Shown: one piece after another, positions 1-8,419 of the stretch
How the letters are laid out: every line of letters begins with the position of its first letter
Position numbering within the stretch: the first letter of the stretch is position 1
Source of the DNA: an uncultured archaeon
Lineage (GTDB): Archaea > Nanobdellota > Nanobdellia > Woesearchaeales > CAIVOO01
Assembly (NCBI GenBank): GCA_903907555.1
Contig: CAIVOO010000038.1
Span: 1 to 18,747 of the forward strand
Direction: 5' to 3'
Length of the DNA stretch: 18,747 nt
Notes under the pieces: generated by a model
Databases searched by the model: none
The model's input: only the letters and a program-made list of their open reading frames with translations
What the model was told of the DNA's origin: nothing
Program-made: the position numbers and the translations under genes

Positions 1-369
1 AAATTTGTGCACAATCACAAGGACTTTGCTGGATACGAAGGAAGGAAAGCTGTCGACGAGGCAAAAAAATATGTTTGGGATATTGATGCTGATAACTTCC
101 CGAAAGAGGCTGATTCTGATAAAGTCAAAAAACTTCTGAAAAATGTCATGGGAAAAACATCGTTGCAAAGCAAAGAAAAAGTTCCAATCCAACTGCAGCT
201 GGCTGCCGAACTTTCAGATTTTCTAGCAAAAAATAATTTGACAGGCGAACATAAAGATGTTTTTGAGGTTTTGGAAAACATTAAGCTTGACTATCTTTTC
301 AGGGAATACATAAGGGAAGAAGGTCTGTTATCTAATTTCAGCAGTCAGGAATGCGAGCTCCTCAAATAA
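1..369 (+). CDS. C-terminal part of an unrecognised protein (5' truncated)
   Basis: The frame is open from the first base (Lys-Phe-Val-His...) to the TAA at 367-369, so this is the C-terminal end of a longer gene; the GTG at base 7 need not be a start. About 122 residues are visible. They are charged, largely helical in character (many Lys/Glu/Leu), with no predicted membrane segment, no cysteine cluster and one Cys near the end. I recognise no family. The gene lies 35 nt before the TATA box of the next gene, so the two are probably transcribed separately. Its composition (soluble, charged) is unlike the secreted proteins downstream, so it is probably not part of the surface locus. Confidence 0.7.
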   Translation, partial: KFVHNHKDFAGYEGRKAVDEAKKYVWDIDADNFPKEADSDKVKKLLKNVMGKTSLQSKEKVPIQLQLAAELSDFLAKNNLTGEHKDVFEVLENIKLDYLFREYIREEGLLSNFSSQECELLK

Positions 370-396
370 ATTTCTCACTACGCAATAGCAAATTTT

Positions 397-412
397 ACGA
401 AACATTTATATA
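397..412 (+). promoter_or_regulatory. Archaeal promoter (BRE + TATA box) for the surface-protein operon
   Basis: TTTATATA at 405-412, preceded by a purine-rich BRE-like ACGAAAC at 397-403. A start site about 25 nt downstream of the TATA centre falls near 434-436, which is where the long inverted repeat of the leader begins. This is 164 nt before the ATG at 576, so the mRNA should carry a long leader, unlike most promoters in this window. Confidence 0.75.
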
Positions 413-434
413 GATTCTCAAATAACATGTACTA

Positions 435-575
435 AAGCTCTAATTTGAGTAAATATGCCTGAAAGAGGATAAATGCAAGGTGGGCGGGCATATAATCGAA
501 ATTAGGAGCTTCTGAAGCATACAATGAGCCCACTAACGCTCAAAATAGCAATAAAAAGCAAAACCGAGGTATAAA
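435..575 (+). promoter_or_regulatory. Long structured 5' leader of the surface-protein operon (riboswitch-like fold, ligand unknown)
   Basis: Three helices can be drawn by eye. P1 pairs 435-446 with 499-511 (12 bp with one bulged C). P2, nested inside, pairs 453-459 with 487-493 (7 bp). Bases in the P2 loop, GTGGGC at 480-485, can pair with GCCCAC at 528-533, outside P1, which would make a pseudoknot. The predicted transcription start sits at the 5' edge of P1. The leader ends in a GAGGT Shine-Dalgarno sequence (566-570) and ATG at 576. It matches no riboswitch consensus I can recall. The helices are seen in the sequence; a regulatory role is inference. Confidence 0.4.
566..570 (+). promoter_or_regulatory. 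Shine-Dalgarno site GAGGT
   Basis: GAGGT lies 5 nt before the ATG at 576 and supports that start. It fits a leadered mRNA; most other genes here appear leaderless. Confidence 0.6.
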
Positions 576-2648
576 ATGGCAGATATAATTGAAAATATAG
601 TCGAAACACTCTATTCTATAGCAAGAAAGGCATTAATAATTCCAGTAGCAGCAGGAGCAATAGGCGGATGCGCTGTAACTACAGAGGTAGTCAGGCCAGA
701 TGTCGCAGAAAGGCATCAGGCAACACCTTCTATTGATGTTATGAAAGAGATTGCTGCATTAGACGGAGATCAAAGTTCTGTAAGCCAGAGAGATTTAGAT
801 ACAGCATGCAAGATGGACAAGTACAAGCAGTATACAGAAGCACTGAAATGCCCAGCACCAGCAACTCCAGCACCACAGGCAGTGCCTCCGGCACAACCAA
901 CACCAGCTGCACAGCCAGCTCAGCCAGCTCCAGCACCAGCTCCACAGCCGGCAGCAGGAACACAGACAGAAAGAGTTTACACAGGAAAAGAAATAACTGA
1001 AATCTTATGCAGGCCAGGCGTAGTGCATTACTTATGGAATGGCAAATATGATAATGCATGCAAAAATTCAAACTTCACTCTGATAAATTATCCAGACAAG
1101 GAAAATGTGGAAGGCCTAAAACAAGAATCTTCAGATAAAAAGACAACTTTAGAAAGCCTCATCATAATTCAGCAGCAGGGCACAAAGTTCTTTGATATAT
1201 TCACTCCATTAAAAGCTGACAGGGAAAATGCAATAAATTTTGTCAAACAGGTTGCTGTTGACACATACAATGCAAACCATGACCAAAAAGCTGAAATCAG
1301 CGATGTTACGGTCAGTTATACAAACGGAAAATTAAGCAAAGTTAAAGTTGGGGGAAACAGGTTAGCGATATGGAGAACAGGCTCTGGAAAAGACAAAGCA
1401 CATGTAATGCCTTTCACCGAAGCAGCAATGAGCGAATATGCAAAGTTAGGAGTGTTCAAGGACCTCGAGAAAGAACTCACAGAAAAGGGAGTCATAAAAA
1501 CACCTCCAACAGTGACATTCACAGCAGACACTTGCTATGCGGATGAAGAGTGCAAGACAGTATATGTTCCTAATAAAGATGCAACCTGCACTGTTTCTAT
1601 CGACGGAAAGGAAGTCTACAAGGACGAGAAAGTCAAGGCAGGAGAGAAGAAAGAGCACAAGGGAATATTCCCAGCAGGAAAGCATGAGATAAAGGCTGTA
1701 TGTAATTCTGCAGACGGTCAGGCAGAAGGAAAGTTTGAATTGAAAGTTGAGCCTGCAAAACTTGTTGCAACAGCATCTGGCGCTGAAATAATGCCTGGGC
1801 TTGAAACAATGATATCAGCCTGCGGAAAGTTCTATGACAGGGAAGATAAGGGAGTTTGCTATAAGGCAAAAGCACTTGTCAGGGTTCCTATCTTGGATAA
1901 GTCACTCTACATGCCAATTTCAATAGAATTTGCTGGAGAAATCAACACAGGATTGGTCAATCCAGACAAGAAAGATTCTAAGACAAGCAACAATCATCAT
2001 TTCCTGACTCCAATGGCAGGACTTGAGAAAGTCATAGACTACAAGGCAGCTGATGGAAAGACTTACAGATTCATACTAAGAGGAATGGCAGGACCTGCTT
2101 TCGAATATGTCGGAAGCGGAAGCTCAGACCTTCCAACTGGCGGAGTTGCGAAAAAGGATTACAGCGGTACAGGATACCAGACAATGGTTGGTTTAGTCCT
2201 TCAGACTCCTGAAGTTGCATTGGAAATTGCAAACAGTGTGATGAAGATCAATGAGACAATGGTTACAAATGACGACTACAAATTCCACAATGAAAGGACA
2301 GACGTGAAGACAGATGTGGACTTGATGATAAAGCTTGGAAAGGTTGTCGACTTGGGACTGCTTTTCAGCCACATGTACAGGAGCGACGGCGGAGTTTCAG
2401 GACATCAGGCAGCGCCTGGTCTTGGATTGAACTTCCACGTGAGCGATAGCTATGACATGTTAATCAAAGTACAATCTGATACACTACACGATGGAAGCCT
2501 TATCACTGGAATCGAACTCAGGCCAAGAGATGGCAAAGGAGCAAGATTCAGCTGCGGACCAACAATAGGATTCGGAAACAATCACAGACCATTCGAGAAG
2601 TACGCAATCGATTGCAGCTTGGGATATGACTTTGATGTACTCAAGTAA
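576..2648 (+). CDS. Lipoprotein-like cell-surface protein with Pro/Ala linker, Ig-like domain and beta-rich C-terminus
   Basis: 690 residues. The N-terminus has an amphipathic stretch, a hydrophobic segment (about 19-30) and a lipobox-like IGGC with Cys32, suggesting export and lipid anchoring. A Pro/Ala-rich linker spans about 93-127. Residues 309-393 look like an Ig-like beta domain with cysteines (C320, C326, C338, C376). From about 400 to the end the sequence alternates polar and hydrophobic residues in short strands broken by Gly/Asp turns (for example VDLGLLFSHMY, GLGLNFHVS, ITGIELRPR, CSLGYDF), recalling a beta-barrel or a large beta-sandwich. The start is set by GAGGT and by the leader upstream. 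The next gene begins 12 nt after the stop, so the two are probably one operon. The family is not recognised; a surface location is well supported, but the barrel is only an impression. Confidence 0.75.
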   Translation: MADIIENIVETLYSIARKALIIPVAAGAIGGCAVTTEVVRPDVAERHQATPSIDVMKEIAALDGDQSSVSQRDLDTACKMDKYKQYTEALKCPAPATPAPQAVPPAQPTPAAQPAQPAPAPAPQPAAGTQTERVYTGKEITEILCRPGVVHYLWNGKYDNACKNSNFTLINYPDKENVEGLKQESSDKKTTLESLIIIQQQGTKFFDIFTPLKADRENAINFVKQVAVDTYNANHDQKAEISDVTVSYTNGKLSKVKVGGNRLAIWRTGSGKDKAHVMPFTEAAMSEYAKLGVFKDLEKELTEKGVIKTPPTVTFTADTCYADEECKTVYVPNKDATCTVSIDGKEVYKDEKVKAGEKKEHKGIFPAGKHEIKAVCNSADGQAEGKFELKVEPAKLVATASGAEIMPGLETMISACGKFYDREDKGVCYKAKALVRVPILDKSLYMPISIEFAGEINTGLVNPDKKDSKTSNNHHFLTPMAGLEKVIDYKAADGKTYRFILRGMAGPAFEYVGSGSSDLPTGGVAKKDYSGTGYQTMVGLVLQTPEVALEIANSVMKINETMVTNDDYKFHNERTDVKTDVDLMIKLGKVVDLGLLFSHMYRSDGGVSGHQAAPGLGLNFHVSDSYDMLIKVQSDTLHDGSLITGIELRPRDGKGARFSCGPTIGFGNNHRPFEKYAIDCSLGYDFDVLK
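849..956 (+). repeat. Pro/Ala-rich low-complexity linker (coding)
   Basis: CCA/GCA/CAG-type codons repeat, encoding an extended Pro-Ala-Gln segment (residues about 92-127) between the membrane-proximal region and the folded domains. Such linkers usually span a cell wall or S-layer space. Confidence 0.8.
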
Positions 2649-2660
2649 GCGGGGTTCACT

Positions 2661-5600
2661 ATGAAAAAATTCAGCCTTATTTGCTTTTTAGTATTTTTTT
2701 TGTTAGCTACAGCAGCGCTAGCTGTTAATCCACCGTACATAACACCTTCAAATCCTACAATGGCAGACACGCTAAGCTGCCTGCACAACGGACAGTGGGA
2801 TTCTTCATATCAATACACTTGGTGCAAGAATACTGACGAATGCCAGTATGGAGATAATGTAATAAGGGAAGGATTAGGAGATTATCAGCTTGTCTTGAAA
2901 AATGCAGATGTCAAGGCAGGAGACAAGGTTGAATGCGTAATCAGATATAATTCTGGTGGATACCATTATGATGTTCTCGGCGAGGCTGAGGTAACAATCC
3001 AAGGCGCGGCACCTGTAGGAAAGGTTGAGGTAACGCCTGACAAGCCTTACAATACAGATTTATTGCAATGCTTGCATAACGGAAAATGGGATTCTTCATA
3101 CAAATATGTGTGGGACAAGAACGGGCAGGAATTCAGGTCAACATTTGCAGGCTATCAGTTACAATTAACATCTCAGATTACGAAAGCAGGCGACCAGTGG
3201 ACATGCACAATCTATTACAATTCAGGCGGATATCATTACGATCCGTTAGGTTCTGACACAGTCACAGTCCAGAAGACTAACACGCCGCCATCTGTTTCAA
3301 TCACATCTCCATCTGATGGAGCAAAATATTATGTTGGCGACACTATCCAATTCGCAGGAACAGTTTCTGATCCTGACGAGACAATACCTAACAGTAATAT
3401 AGTGTGGACATCCTCAAGGGATGGATCTCTGAAAACAGGAAAAAGCTTCAGTCTAAGCACATTATCTGTAGGAACTCACACAATCACATTAACAGCAACA
3501 GATTCCGCAGGAGCAAGCACATCAGCATCCAGGACAATAACAGTTTTTGGAATGAGGTCGTTGGCAATAGCTCCACAGAATCAGGCATTAAACATAGGGG
3601 ATAGCTTAACATTCTCAGCAACACTAAGCTACACAGACGGAACTTTCAGGGATGTAAGTTCAGCAGCAACATTCACCTCAAATAACGCAAATGTTGCTTC
3701 AATGAATGGAAGAGTTGCAAGGGCATTGTCTGCTGGAAGAGCAACAATCACAGCAACATATTCAGGATTGTCAGCAAGCACATCATTAACAGTCAACCCG
3801 TCATTAATTTCAATAACAATAGCGCCATTAAGCCCATCAGTAGATGAAGGGCAGACTGTGCAATTCGTAGCAATTGGGCATTGGTCAGACGGAACTTCAA
3901 GAGCAGTAACAGCAAACTGGGTTTCTAGCGATACAACAGTTGCAACCATAAATAATATCGGACTTGCAACAGCAGTAAAATCTGGAACAACAACTATCAC
4001 AGCAAACTATCTCGGACAAACTGCGTCAACAGTTTTCACTGTAACGCCAGCAGTCATTTCAATAGAAATATCTCCAAAGAGCCCGACAGTCCATGTTGGA
4101 GATGCAGAAACATTCTCAGCAACAGCCACTTATTCAGACGGGCATACAGCATTATTGACAATAGAAGCAAGCTGGAGCTCCTCAAACTTGGCAGTTGCTA
4201 CAATGAATCAGAATATTGCAAATGCGTTAGCAGAAGGAACAACAAGAATATCAGTCCTATATCACAATAAAGGTGACAGCACTGTGATGACTGTCATTCC
4301 AACAGTTGCATTAGACAGGGTAGAGATAACACCACTTACTGCAACAATCTACACAGACGGAACACAGCAGTTCGCACTGACAGCTTTCTACACAGATGGC
4401 AACTCATTGGATGTCACAAGCAATGCACAGACAATCTGGTCATCTGCAAACAATGCAGTCGCTACAATAGATAACAATGGATTTGCTACTGCTCATTCAG
4501 TTGGCACAGTATCAATAATAGGAGTATACAACGGAATGCCTTCTACAGCAACATTAAATGTTGTAGAACAAGTTGTTTTACAATCAATAGAAGTTCTGCC
4601 AGAAAATCTAACAATACTTGTTGGAGACGGGCAGCAGTTCACAGCAATCGGGCATTATTCAGACGGCTCAAATGCGCCACTAACAACAGGCTTAGTCTGG
4701 GGCTCATCCGACGTGAGAGTCGCAATAATCGATGACACCGGATTAACAATCGGCGCAAGTTCAGGAGTTGTAAATATCACTGCAACAAACGCTGATGGAA
4801 TAAGCGGCTCAACAACGCTTACAGTCAGGGATAGATTTGATTTGATAGGATTAAGGATAGATCCTACAACAGCAACAATCTTCGAAGGGCAGCAGTACAG
4901 TTTCAGCGCATTCGCAGTCTACTCTGACAACAGCGAAGTTGAAGTTACAAGAGATTCTGAAACAGCATGGAGCTCTTCAGATGACACAACTGCAACAGTT
5001 GACAACGTAGGTGTTGCATCAGCAGTCAATGTGGGAGTTGCAACAATAACAGCAGCTTATCACGGATTCAGCGCAAATGCGACATTGACGGTAAATCCAA
5101 ATGTAATATTTTCAATAGACGTCAATCCAAAAAATCAACTGATAAATATAGGGGATAAATTGGATTACGAAGCTACTGCAACATACACAAATGGAGACAT
5201 AGTTAATATTACAGACAATGCAACTTGGACATCTTCTAACGATAATGTTGCAAATATGACAGGCAATTCAGCAGAAGGAGCTGGTGTTGGATTTACAACT
5301 ATAACAGCAGCCTTCGGCGGACAGACAGGACAGACACTGCTTACAGTCGCAAGAGGCACTCCAGTCTCATTAACAATCGTCCCAGACGACACAACAATGC
5401 AGATTGGCGATACACTGCCATTCAAAGCATTCCTTGTTTATGTCGATAATTTCCGAGAGGAAGTCACAGGATTTGCAAGCTGGACAGTATCAGATCCTGC
5501 AGTCCTTAGCAGGGCAGGAAATTCAGTAATAGCACTCAAAGAAGGAGAATCAGACGTTTACGCTGATTATGCAGGACTTAGAGGAACAGCTCACGTTACA

Positions 5601-6800
5601 GTATCAGCATTGCCTGACACAGAAGCGCCAAACATAACACTTATCAGCCCAGCAGACAATGCAGTATTGGACAATGCAGATGTGAAGGTTGATTACAGCG
5701 TCGATGACAAATCAGCAGTTGCATACTGCAGATTGATGGTTGATGGCGCAGAGTATGATAAGCAAACAGATGTTCCTAAGGGAGTAACGCATGAATTTTC
5801 AGCGACACTCACTGAAGGAAATCATGATTGGTATGTCGAATGCCAGGATAGCAGCTTCAACACAGGAGTAAGCGAAACAAGGCATTTGACAATCAAAGGT
5901 GCATTGACAGTCAAAATACTCCATCCAGAAAATGGAATTGATTACCCACAATCAACAATAAATGTAGAAATAGAATCTAATGATGCTAATGCGGACATCA
6001 CTTTTGATTTGCTTGATGGAGCAGGAGTTTTAATCAGACACAACACTTATGACAAGATTGCTCCAAACCAGTTTACATTAGTAGATGGCAATTATACAAT
6101 AAATGCAGAGGCAACTTCAGGAACCAGAACAGCAGTTGACAGCATAAATTTCAGCATCAACACATCAACAATTGTGAATGATACAGAATCTCCTGTTGTG
6201 GATTTGATAAGCCCTAAGAATGGCGAGGTTGTCTATCAGAATCCTGTAATGTTCAGATACAAAGCGCAGGATGACAAGATGGTTGAGTACTGCGAGTTCA
6301 GCATCGACGGTAATCTGACTGAAACGCGCACAATACATTCACCTATGAAAATAGATACAATGTATCATAACCTGACAGAGGGAGCTCACAACTGGAATGT
6401 CGTCTGTACAGACGGATTCAACAAGAAGGGAGCTTCAGGAACTTTCGTTGTTACATTCAACTCATCTGCAAAGCCTAAGCCGGCTGAAGTAGAAATCAAC
6501 GGGCTTATGATTAGTAGGATAATTTATAATGAAGTTACATCGCCTGGAGAGACGCTAAGATTCAGCATAGCGGCAAAGAATGTTGGAAACACAAACTTGG
6601 ATGATTTGAAGCTTTCAGCTGTAATCCAGGATTTGAATGCAGAATCCAGTGTTAAGTTCAGCTTGAAGAAAGGCGATTCGGCGACAAAGATGCTGTTATT
6701 GGATATACCAGAGGACGCAAAGGGAGAATATGATGTCAGAATAGTTGTGCAGAATGGGGATGTCAAGCGCGTGCTCTACAGAACAATAATAGTTACTTAG
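2661..6800 (+). CDS. Large secreted adhesin/S-layer-associated protein with eight BIG2-type Ig repeats
   Basis: 1379 residues. It starts with a clear Sec signal peptide (MKK, hydrophobic 4-21, AxA-like cleavage near ALA/VNPP). Domains in order: two copies of a Cys-containing beta module sharing CLHNGxWDSSY...YNSGGYHYD (about 25-114 and 121-204); a PKD/Ig-like domain (about 208-296); eight tandem BIG2-like repeats of about 86 residues (298-983), each with a G(D/E)xxxF/Y...Y(S/T)DG...WxSS(D/N)...VA/T...G.A...G...ITA signature; three further Ig-like domains (about 984-1270), two of them opening with D(T)E(A/S)P; and a C-terminal CARDB-like domain (about 1275-1379) like the one in the next gene. 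There is no C-terminal membrane segment, so it is probably held by other surface proteins. The likely role is adhesion or structural surface stalk. A weak GGGG precedes the ATG, 12 nt after the upstream stop. Confidence 0.88.
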   Translation: MKKFSLICFLVFFLLATAALAVNPPYITPSNPTMADTLSCLHNGQWDSSYQYTWCKNTDECQYGDNVIREGLGDYQLVLKNADVKAGDKVECVIRYNSGGYHYDVLGEAEVTIQGAAPVGKVEVTPDKPYNTDLLQCLHNGKWDSSYKYVWDKNGQEFRSTFAGYQLQLTSQITKAGDQWTCTIYYNSGGYHYDPLGSDTVTVQKTNTPPSVSITSPSDGAKYYVGDTIQFAGTVSDPDETIPNSNIVWTSSRDGSLKTGKSFSLSTLSVGTHTITLTATDSAGASTSASRTITVFGMRSLAIAPQNQALNIGDSLTFSATLSYTDGTFRDVSSAATFTSNNANVASMNGRVARALSAGRATITATYSGLSASTSLTVNPSLISITIAPLSPSVDEGQTVQFVAIGHWSDGTSRAVTANWVSSDTTVATINNIGLATAVKSGTTTITANYLGQTASTVFTVTPAVISIEISPKSPTVHVGDAETFSATATYSDGHTALLTIEASWSSSNLAVATMNQNIANALAEGTTRISVLYHNKGDSTVMTVIPTVALDRVEITPLTATIYTDGTQQFALTAFYTDGNSLDVTSNAQTIWSSANNAVATIDNNGFATAHSVGTVSIIGVYNGMPSTATLNVVEQVVLQSIEVLPENLTILVGDGQQFTAIGHYSDGSNAPLTTGLVWGSSDVRVAIIDDTGLTIGASSGVVNITATNADGISGSTTLTVRDRFDLIGLRIDPTTATIFEGQQYSFSAFAVYSDNSEVEVTRDSETAWSSSDDTTATVDNVGVASAVNVGVATITAAYHGFSANATLTVNPNVIFSIDVNPKNQLINIGDKLDYEATATYTNGDIVNITDNATWTSSNDNVANMTGNSAEGAGVGFTTITAAFGGQTGQTLLTVARGTPVSLTIVPDDTTMQIGDTLPFKAFLVYVDNFREEVTGFASWTVSDPAVLSRAGNSVIALKEGESDVYADYAGLRGTAHVTVSALPDTEAPNITLISPADNAVLDNADVKVDYSVDDKSAVAYCRLMVDGAEYDKQTDVPKGVTHEFSATLTEGNHDWYVECQDSSFNTGVSETRHLTIKGALTVKILHPENGIDYPQSTINVEIESNDANADITFDLLDGAGVLIRHNTYDKIAPNQFTLVDGNYTINAEATSGTRTAVDSINFSINTSTIVNDTESPVVDLISPKNGEVVYQNPVMFRYKAQDDKMVEYCEFSIDGNLTETRTIHSPMKIDTMYHNLTEGAHNWNVVCTDGFNKKGASGTFVVTFNSSAKPKPAEVEINGLMISRIIYNEVTSPGETLRFSIAAKNVGNTNLDDLKLSAVIQDLNAESSVKFSLKKGDSATKMLLLDIPEDAKGEYDVRIVVQNGDVKRVLYRTIIVT
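2733..3272 (+). repeat. Tandem duplicated Ig-like module (CLHNG-type)
   Basis: Two adjacent modules (2733-3002 and 3021-3272) share CLHNG(Q/K)WDSSY, a DYQL/GYQL strand, AGDxxxC and YNSGGYHYD. The first has extra cysteines (WCK...ECQYGD) that the second lacks, so the copies have diverged in disulfide content. DPANN surface proteins often carry a related 'DTLxC...W...AGDxWxC' Ig-like module. Confidence 0.8.
3552..5609 (+). repeat. Eight tandem BIG2-like protein repeats
   Basis: Residues 298-983 contain eight units of about 86 aa, starting near MRSLAI, SLISIT, AVISIE, VALDRV, VVLQSI, FDLIGL, VIFSID and TPVSLT. The resemblance is clear in protein but weak in DNA, which indicates old duplication rather than recent expansion. 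Confidence 0.85.
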
Positions 6801-6820
6801 GAATGGGTAACTATTTTATT
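6788..6820 (+). terminator. Hairpin/U-tract terminator candidate overlapping the stop codon
   Basis: AATAGTTAC (6788-6796) and GTAACTATT (6807-6815) form a perfect 9-bp inverted repeat with a 10-nt loop, followed by TTATT. The stop codon TAG (6798-6800) lies in the loop. It separates the adhesin gene from the promoter of the next gene at 6849. Confidence 0.5.
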
Positions 6821-6848
6821 CACTTTCCAATAGCAAATAAGCAAAACC

Positions 6849-6856
6849 TTTATATA
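6849..6856 (+). promoter_or_regulatory. TATA box for the S-layer-like gene
   Basis: TTTATATA preceded by an A-rich BRE-like stretch (GCAAAACC, 6841-6848). The predicted start near 6878-6882 leaves a leader of about 80 nt before the ATG at 6960. That leader shares the 8-mer TAACGCTC (6925-6932) with the leader of the 576 gene (534-541); this may be chance. Confidence 0.75.
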
Positions 6857-6946
6857 GTTGAAAGGGATAGCAACACTATAGCCAAAAACAAACAAGGGGT
6901 GGAGGATAAGGTAAACGAGAGACATAACGCTCTTACAAAAGCAAAT

Positions 6947-6951
6947 GGAGG
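6947..6951 (+). promoter_or_regulatory. Shine-Dalgarno GGAGG that decides the start of the next gene
   Basis: GGAGG lies 8 nt before ATG 6960. An in-frame upstream ATG at 6945 overlaps the GGAGG itself and would put five polar residues before the signal peptide, so 6960 is preferred. Confidence 0.7.
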
Positions 6952-6959
6952 CTAAAAAC

Positions 6960-8330
6960 ATGAGAGAAACAATATTGAAGGCAATGAGTGTCTTTTTCAT
7001 CTTAATAATGACACTAACAGCCGTAGGAACAGTTATCGCACAAGATCAGGCTTCTGATATAGATTTGAATGCCTTGGGTAACGGCGATTTAGTTGACTAT
7101 GCTGTCACAGAAGTAAAGATTGACGGCACAAGTATGAATCTACAAGACCAAATAGATAAACCGCAGGGAACAGTAGACCCGGCATACTTCACAGTCACAA
7201 GAACTGACGAAATTGAAGTTTCGGTTAGGTTACAATCTTGGACAAACACATCATTGAGAGTTTCAGCTTCTATATATGATGGTGATGAAGAGACAGCCAC
7301 AGAAGACGAGTACGTCACAATGAGTGACGGACAGGAAAGGGTTGTCAAGCTTCCATTAAGCCTCACATCATTGATGGATAAGGGCAGGGGAAAGCTTCTT
7401 GTTGTAGTTTCAGGAAGAAATACATTAACAACAACTTACCATTATAACATTGAGTTAGGCGCAAACACTCACGACTTAACAATAAAAGATGTCACAGTTA
7501 CGCCAAGCAATGGTGTCAAAGCAGGAAGAAGCGCAATAGTCACAGTCAGATTAAAGAACATAGGAGAGAAGGACGAGGATTCAGTAAAGGTTACAGCCTC
7601 TGTTCCAGAACTCGGTGTATCAGACAGTGTCTATATCGATTCATTAAAGGCAGACGCATCAAAGTCAACTGAAGAGATGGTATTGATGATGCCTTCGTGC
7701 GCAAAGCCAGACACATACACACTAAAAGTAACTGTTGATTATCGCAATGACAAGTCAAAGGAGACAAAGGATGTTCCTCTCGAAATAATCGGCGGAGACC
7801 TTTGCGGACCTAAGAAAGACGATGCAGCAGCAGGCTCAACAGCCCCTGAAAAAACAACAGTCAATGTCAACATGGACTCACAAGTTGTCACAAGAGGAGA
7901 GGGTGGAGCAATCTATCCAATCGTCATGACAAATGAGGGAACAACCACAAAGTCTTACACACTATCATTAGATGGTGCAGACTGGGCAAATGTCAAGCTC
8001 AGCCCATCAAACCTAGTTGTCCTGAACGCAGGAGAAACAAGAGCAGTTTATGCTTATGTCTCAGCTAAGGAAAACGCGGCTTTGGGAGAGCATATGTTTG
8101 CAGTTTCCATCAAGTCAGGAGACAACTTACTGAAGCAGGTTCCATTGAAGGCAGACGTTATTGACTCAAAATCAGCCTCAACAGCCAATACATCTGACGC
8201 AAAGAACGTGCTCGAGTGGGTCTTAGTAGTTTTGGTAGTCGTGCTGGTTATCGTAGGAATTGTCCTCTTAGTCCAGAAGATGAAGGGAGACAAGGGCGAC
8301 TCAGCAGACTTGACACAGACTTACTACTAA
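6960..8330 (+). CDS. Putative S-layer-type surface protein: signal peptide, CARDB-like and NEW3-like domains, C-terminal TM anchor
   Basis: 456 residues from the ATG chosen by GGAGG. It has an N-terminal signal peptide (MRETILKAM then a hydrophobic stretch, cleavage likely near VIA/QDQ), a beta-rich N-terminal domain, a CARDB-like domain (about 167-280, starting HDLTIKDVTVTPSNGVKAGR, with Cys at CAKPD and DLC), and a NEW3-like domain (about 295-400, VTRGEGGAIYPIVMTNEG...NAGETRAVYAYV). A hydrophobic membrane span (about 418-439) and a short Lys/Asp-rich tail follow. This arrangement is common in proteins annotated as putative S-layer proteins in Woesearchaeota-like genomes. It has its own promoter and terminator. 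The CARDB-like domain resembles the C-terminus of the upstream adhesin, so the two may pack together; that is inference. Confidence 0.82.
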   Translation: MRETILKAMSVFFILIMTLTAVGTVIAQDQASDIDLNALGNGDLVDYAVTEVKIDGTSMNLQDQIDKPQGTVDPAYFTVTRTDEIEVSVRLQSWTNTSLRVSASIYDGDEETATEDEYVTMSDGQERVVKLPLSLTSLMDKGRGKLLVVVSGRNTLTTTYHYNIELGANTHDLTIKDVTVTPSNGVKAGRSAIVTVRLKNIGEKDEDSVKVTASVPELGVSDSVYIDSLKADASKSTEEMVLMMPSCAKPDTYTLKVTVDYRNDKSKETKDVPLEIIGGDLCGPKKDDAAAGSTAPEKTTVNVNMDSQVVTRGEGGAIYPIVMTNEGTTTKSYTLSLDGADWANVKLSPSNLVVLNAGETRAVYAYVSAKENAALGEHMFAVSIKSGDNLLKQVPLKADVIDSKSASTANTSDAKNVLEWVLVVLVVVLVIVGIVLLVQKMKGDKGDSADLTQTYY

Positions 8331-8332
8331 GT

Positions 8333-8361
8333 CTTTTTTATTTTTTTATTATCTTTTTCTT
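8333..8361 (+). terminator. U-tract terminator
   Basis: T-rich run starting two bases after the stop codon, with runs of six, seven and five T interrupted by A or C. This is the usual archaeal factor-independent termination signal; no strong hairpin is needed or seen. Confidence 0.65.
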
Positions 8362-8419
8362 AATGATTATTTTCAGGACTTGATGTATTTCTATTAAAAT
8401 TAATTCGGGGAGGGAATCT

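Noticed and set aside
473..540. Leader of the 576 gene as a third copy of the pseudoknot family (GTGGGC/GCCCAC followed by TAACG; ATGC/GCAT crossing pair)
   Set aside because: The spacing differs, the AGGGG, AAACAT and ACTAGGAA elements are absent, and the leader has additional helices; the likeness may be chance.
6945..6959. Upstream ATG for the S-layer-like gene
   Set aside because: It overlaps the GGAGG ribosome-binding site of the ATG at 6960 and would add MEAKN before the signal peptide.
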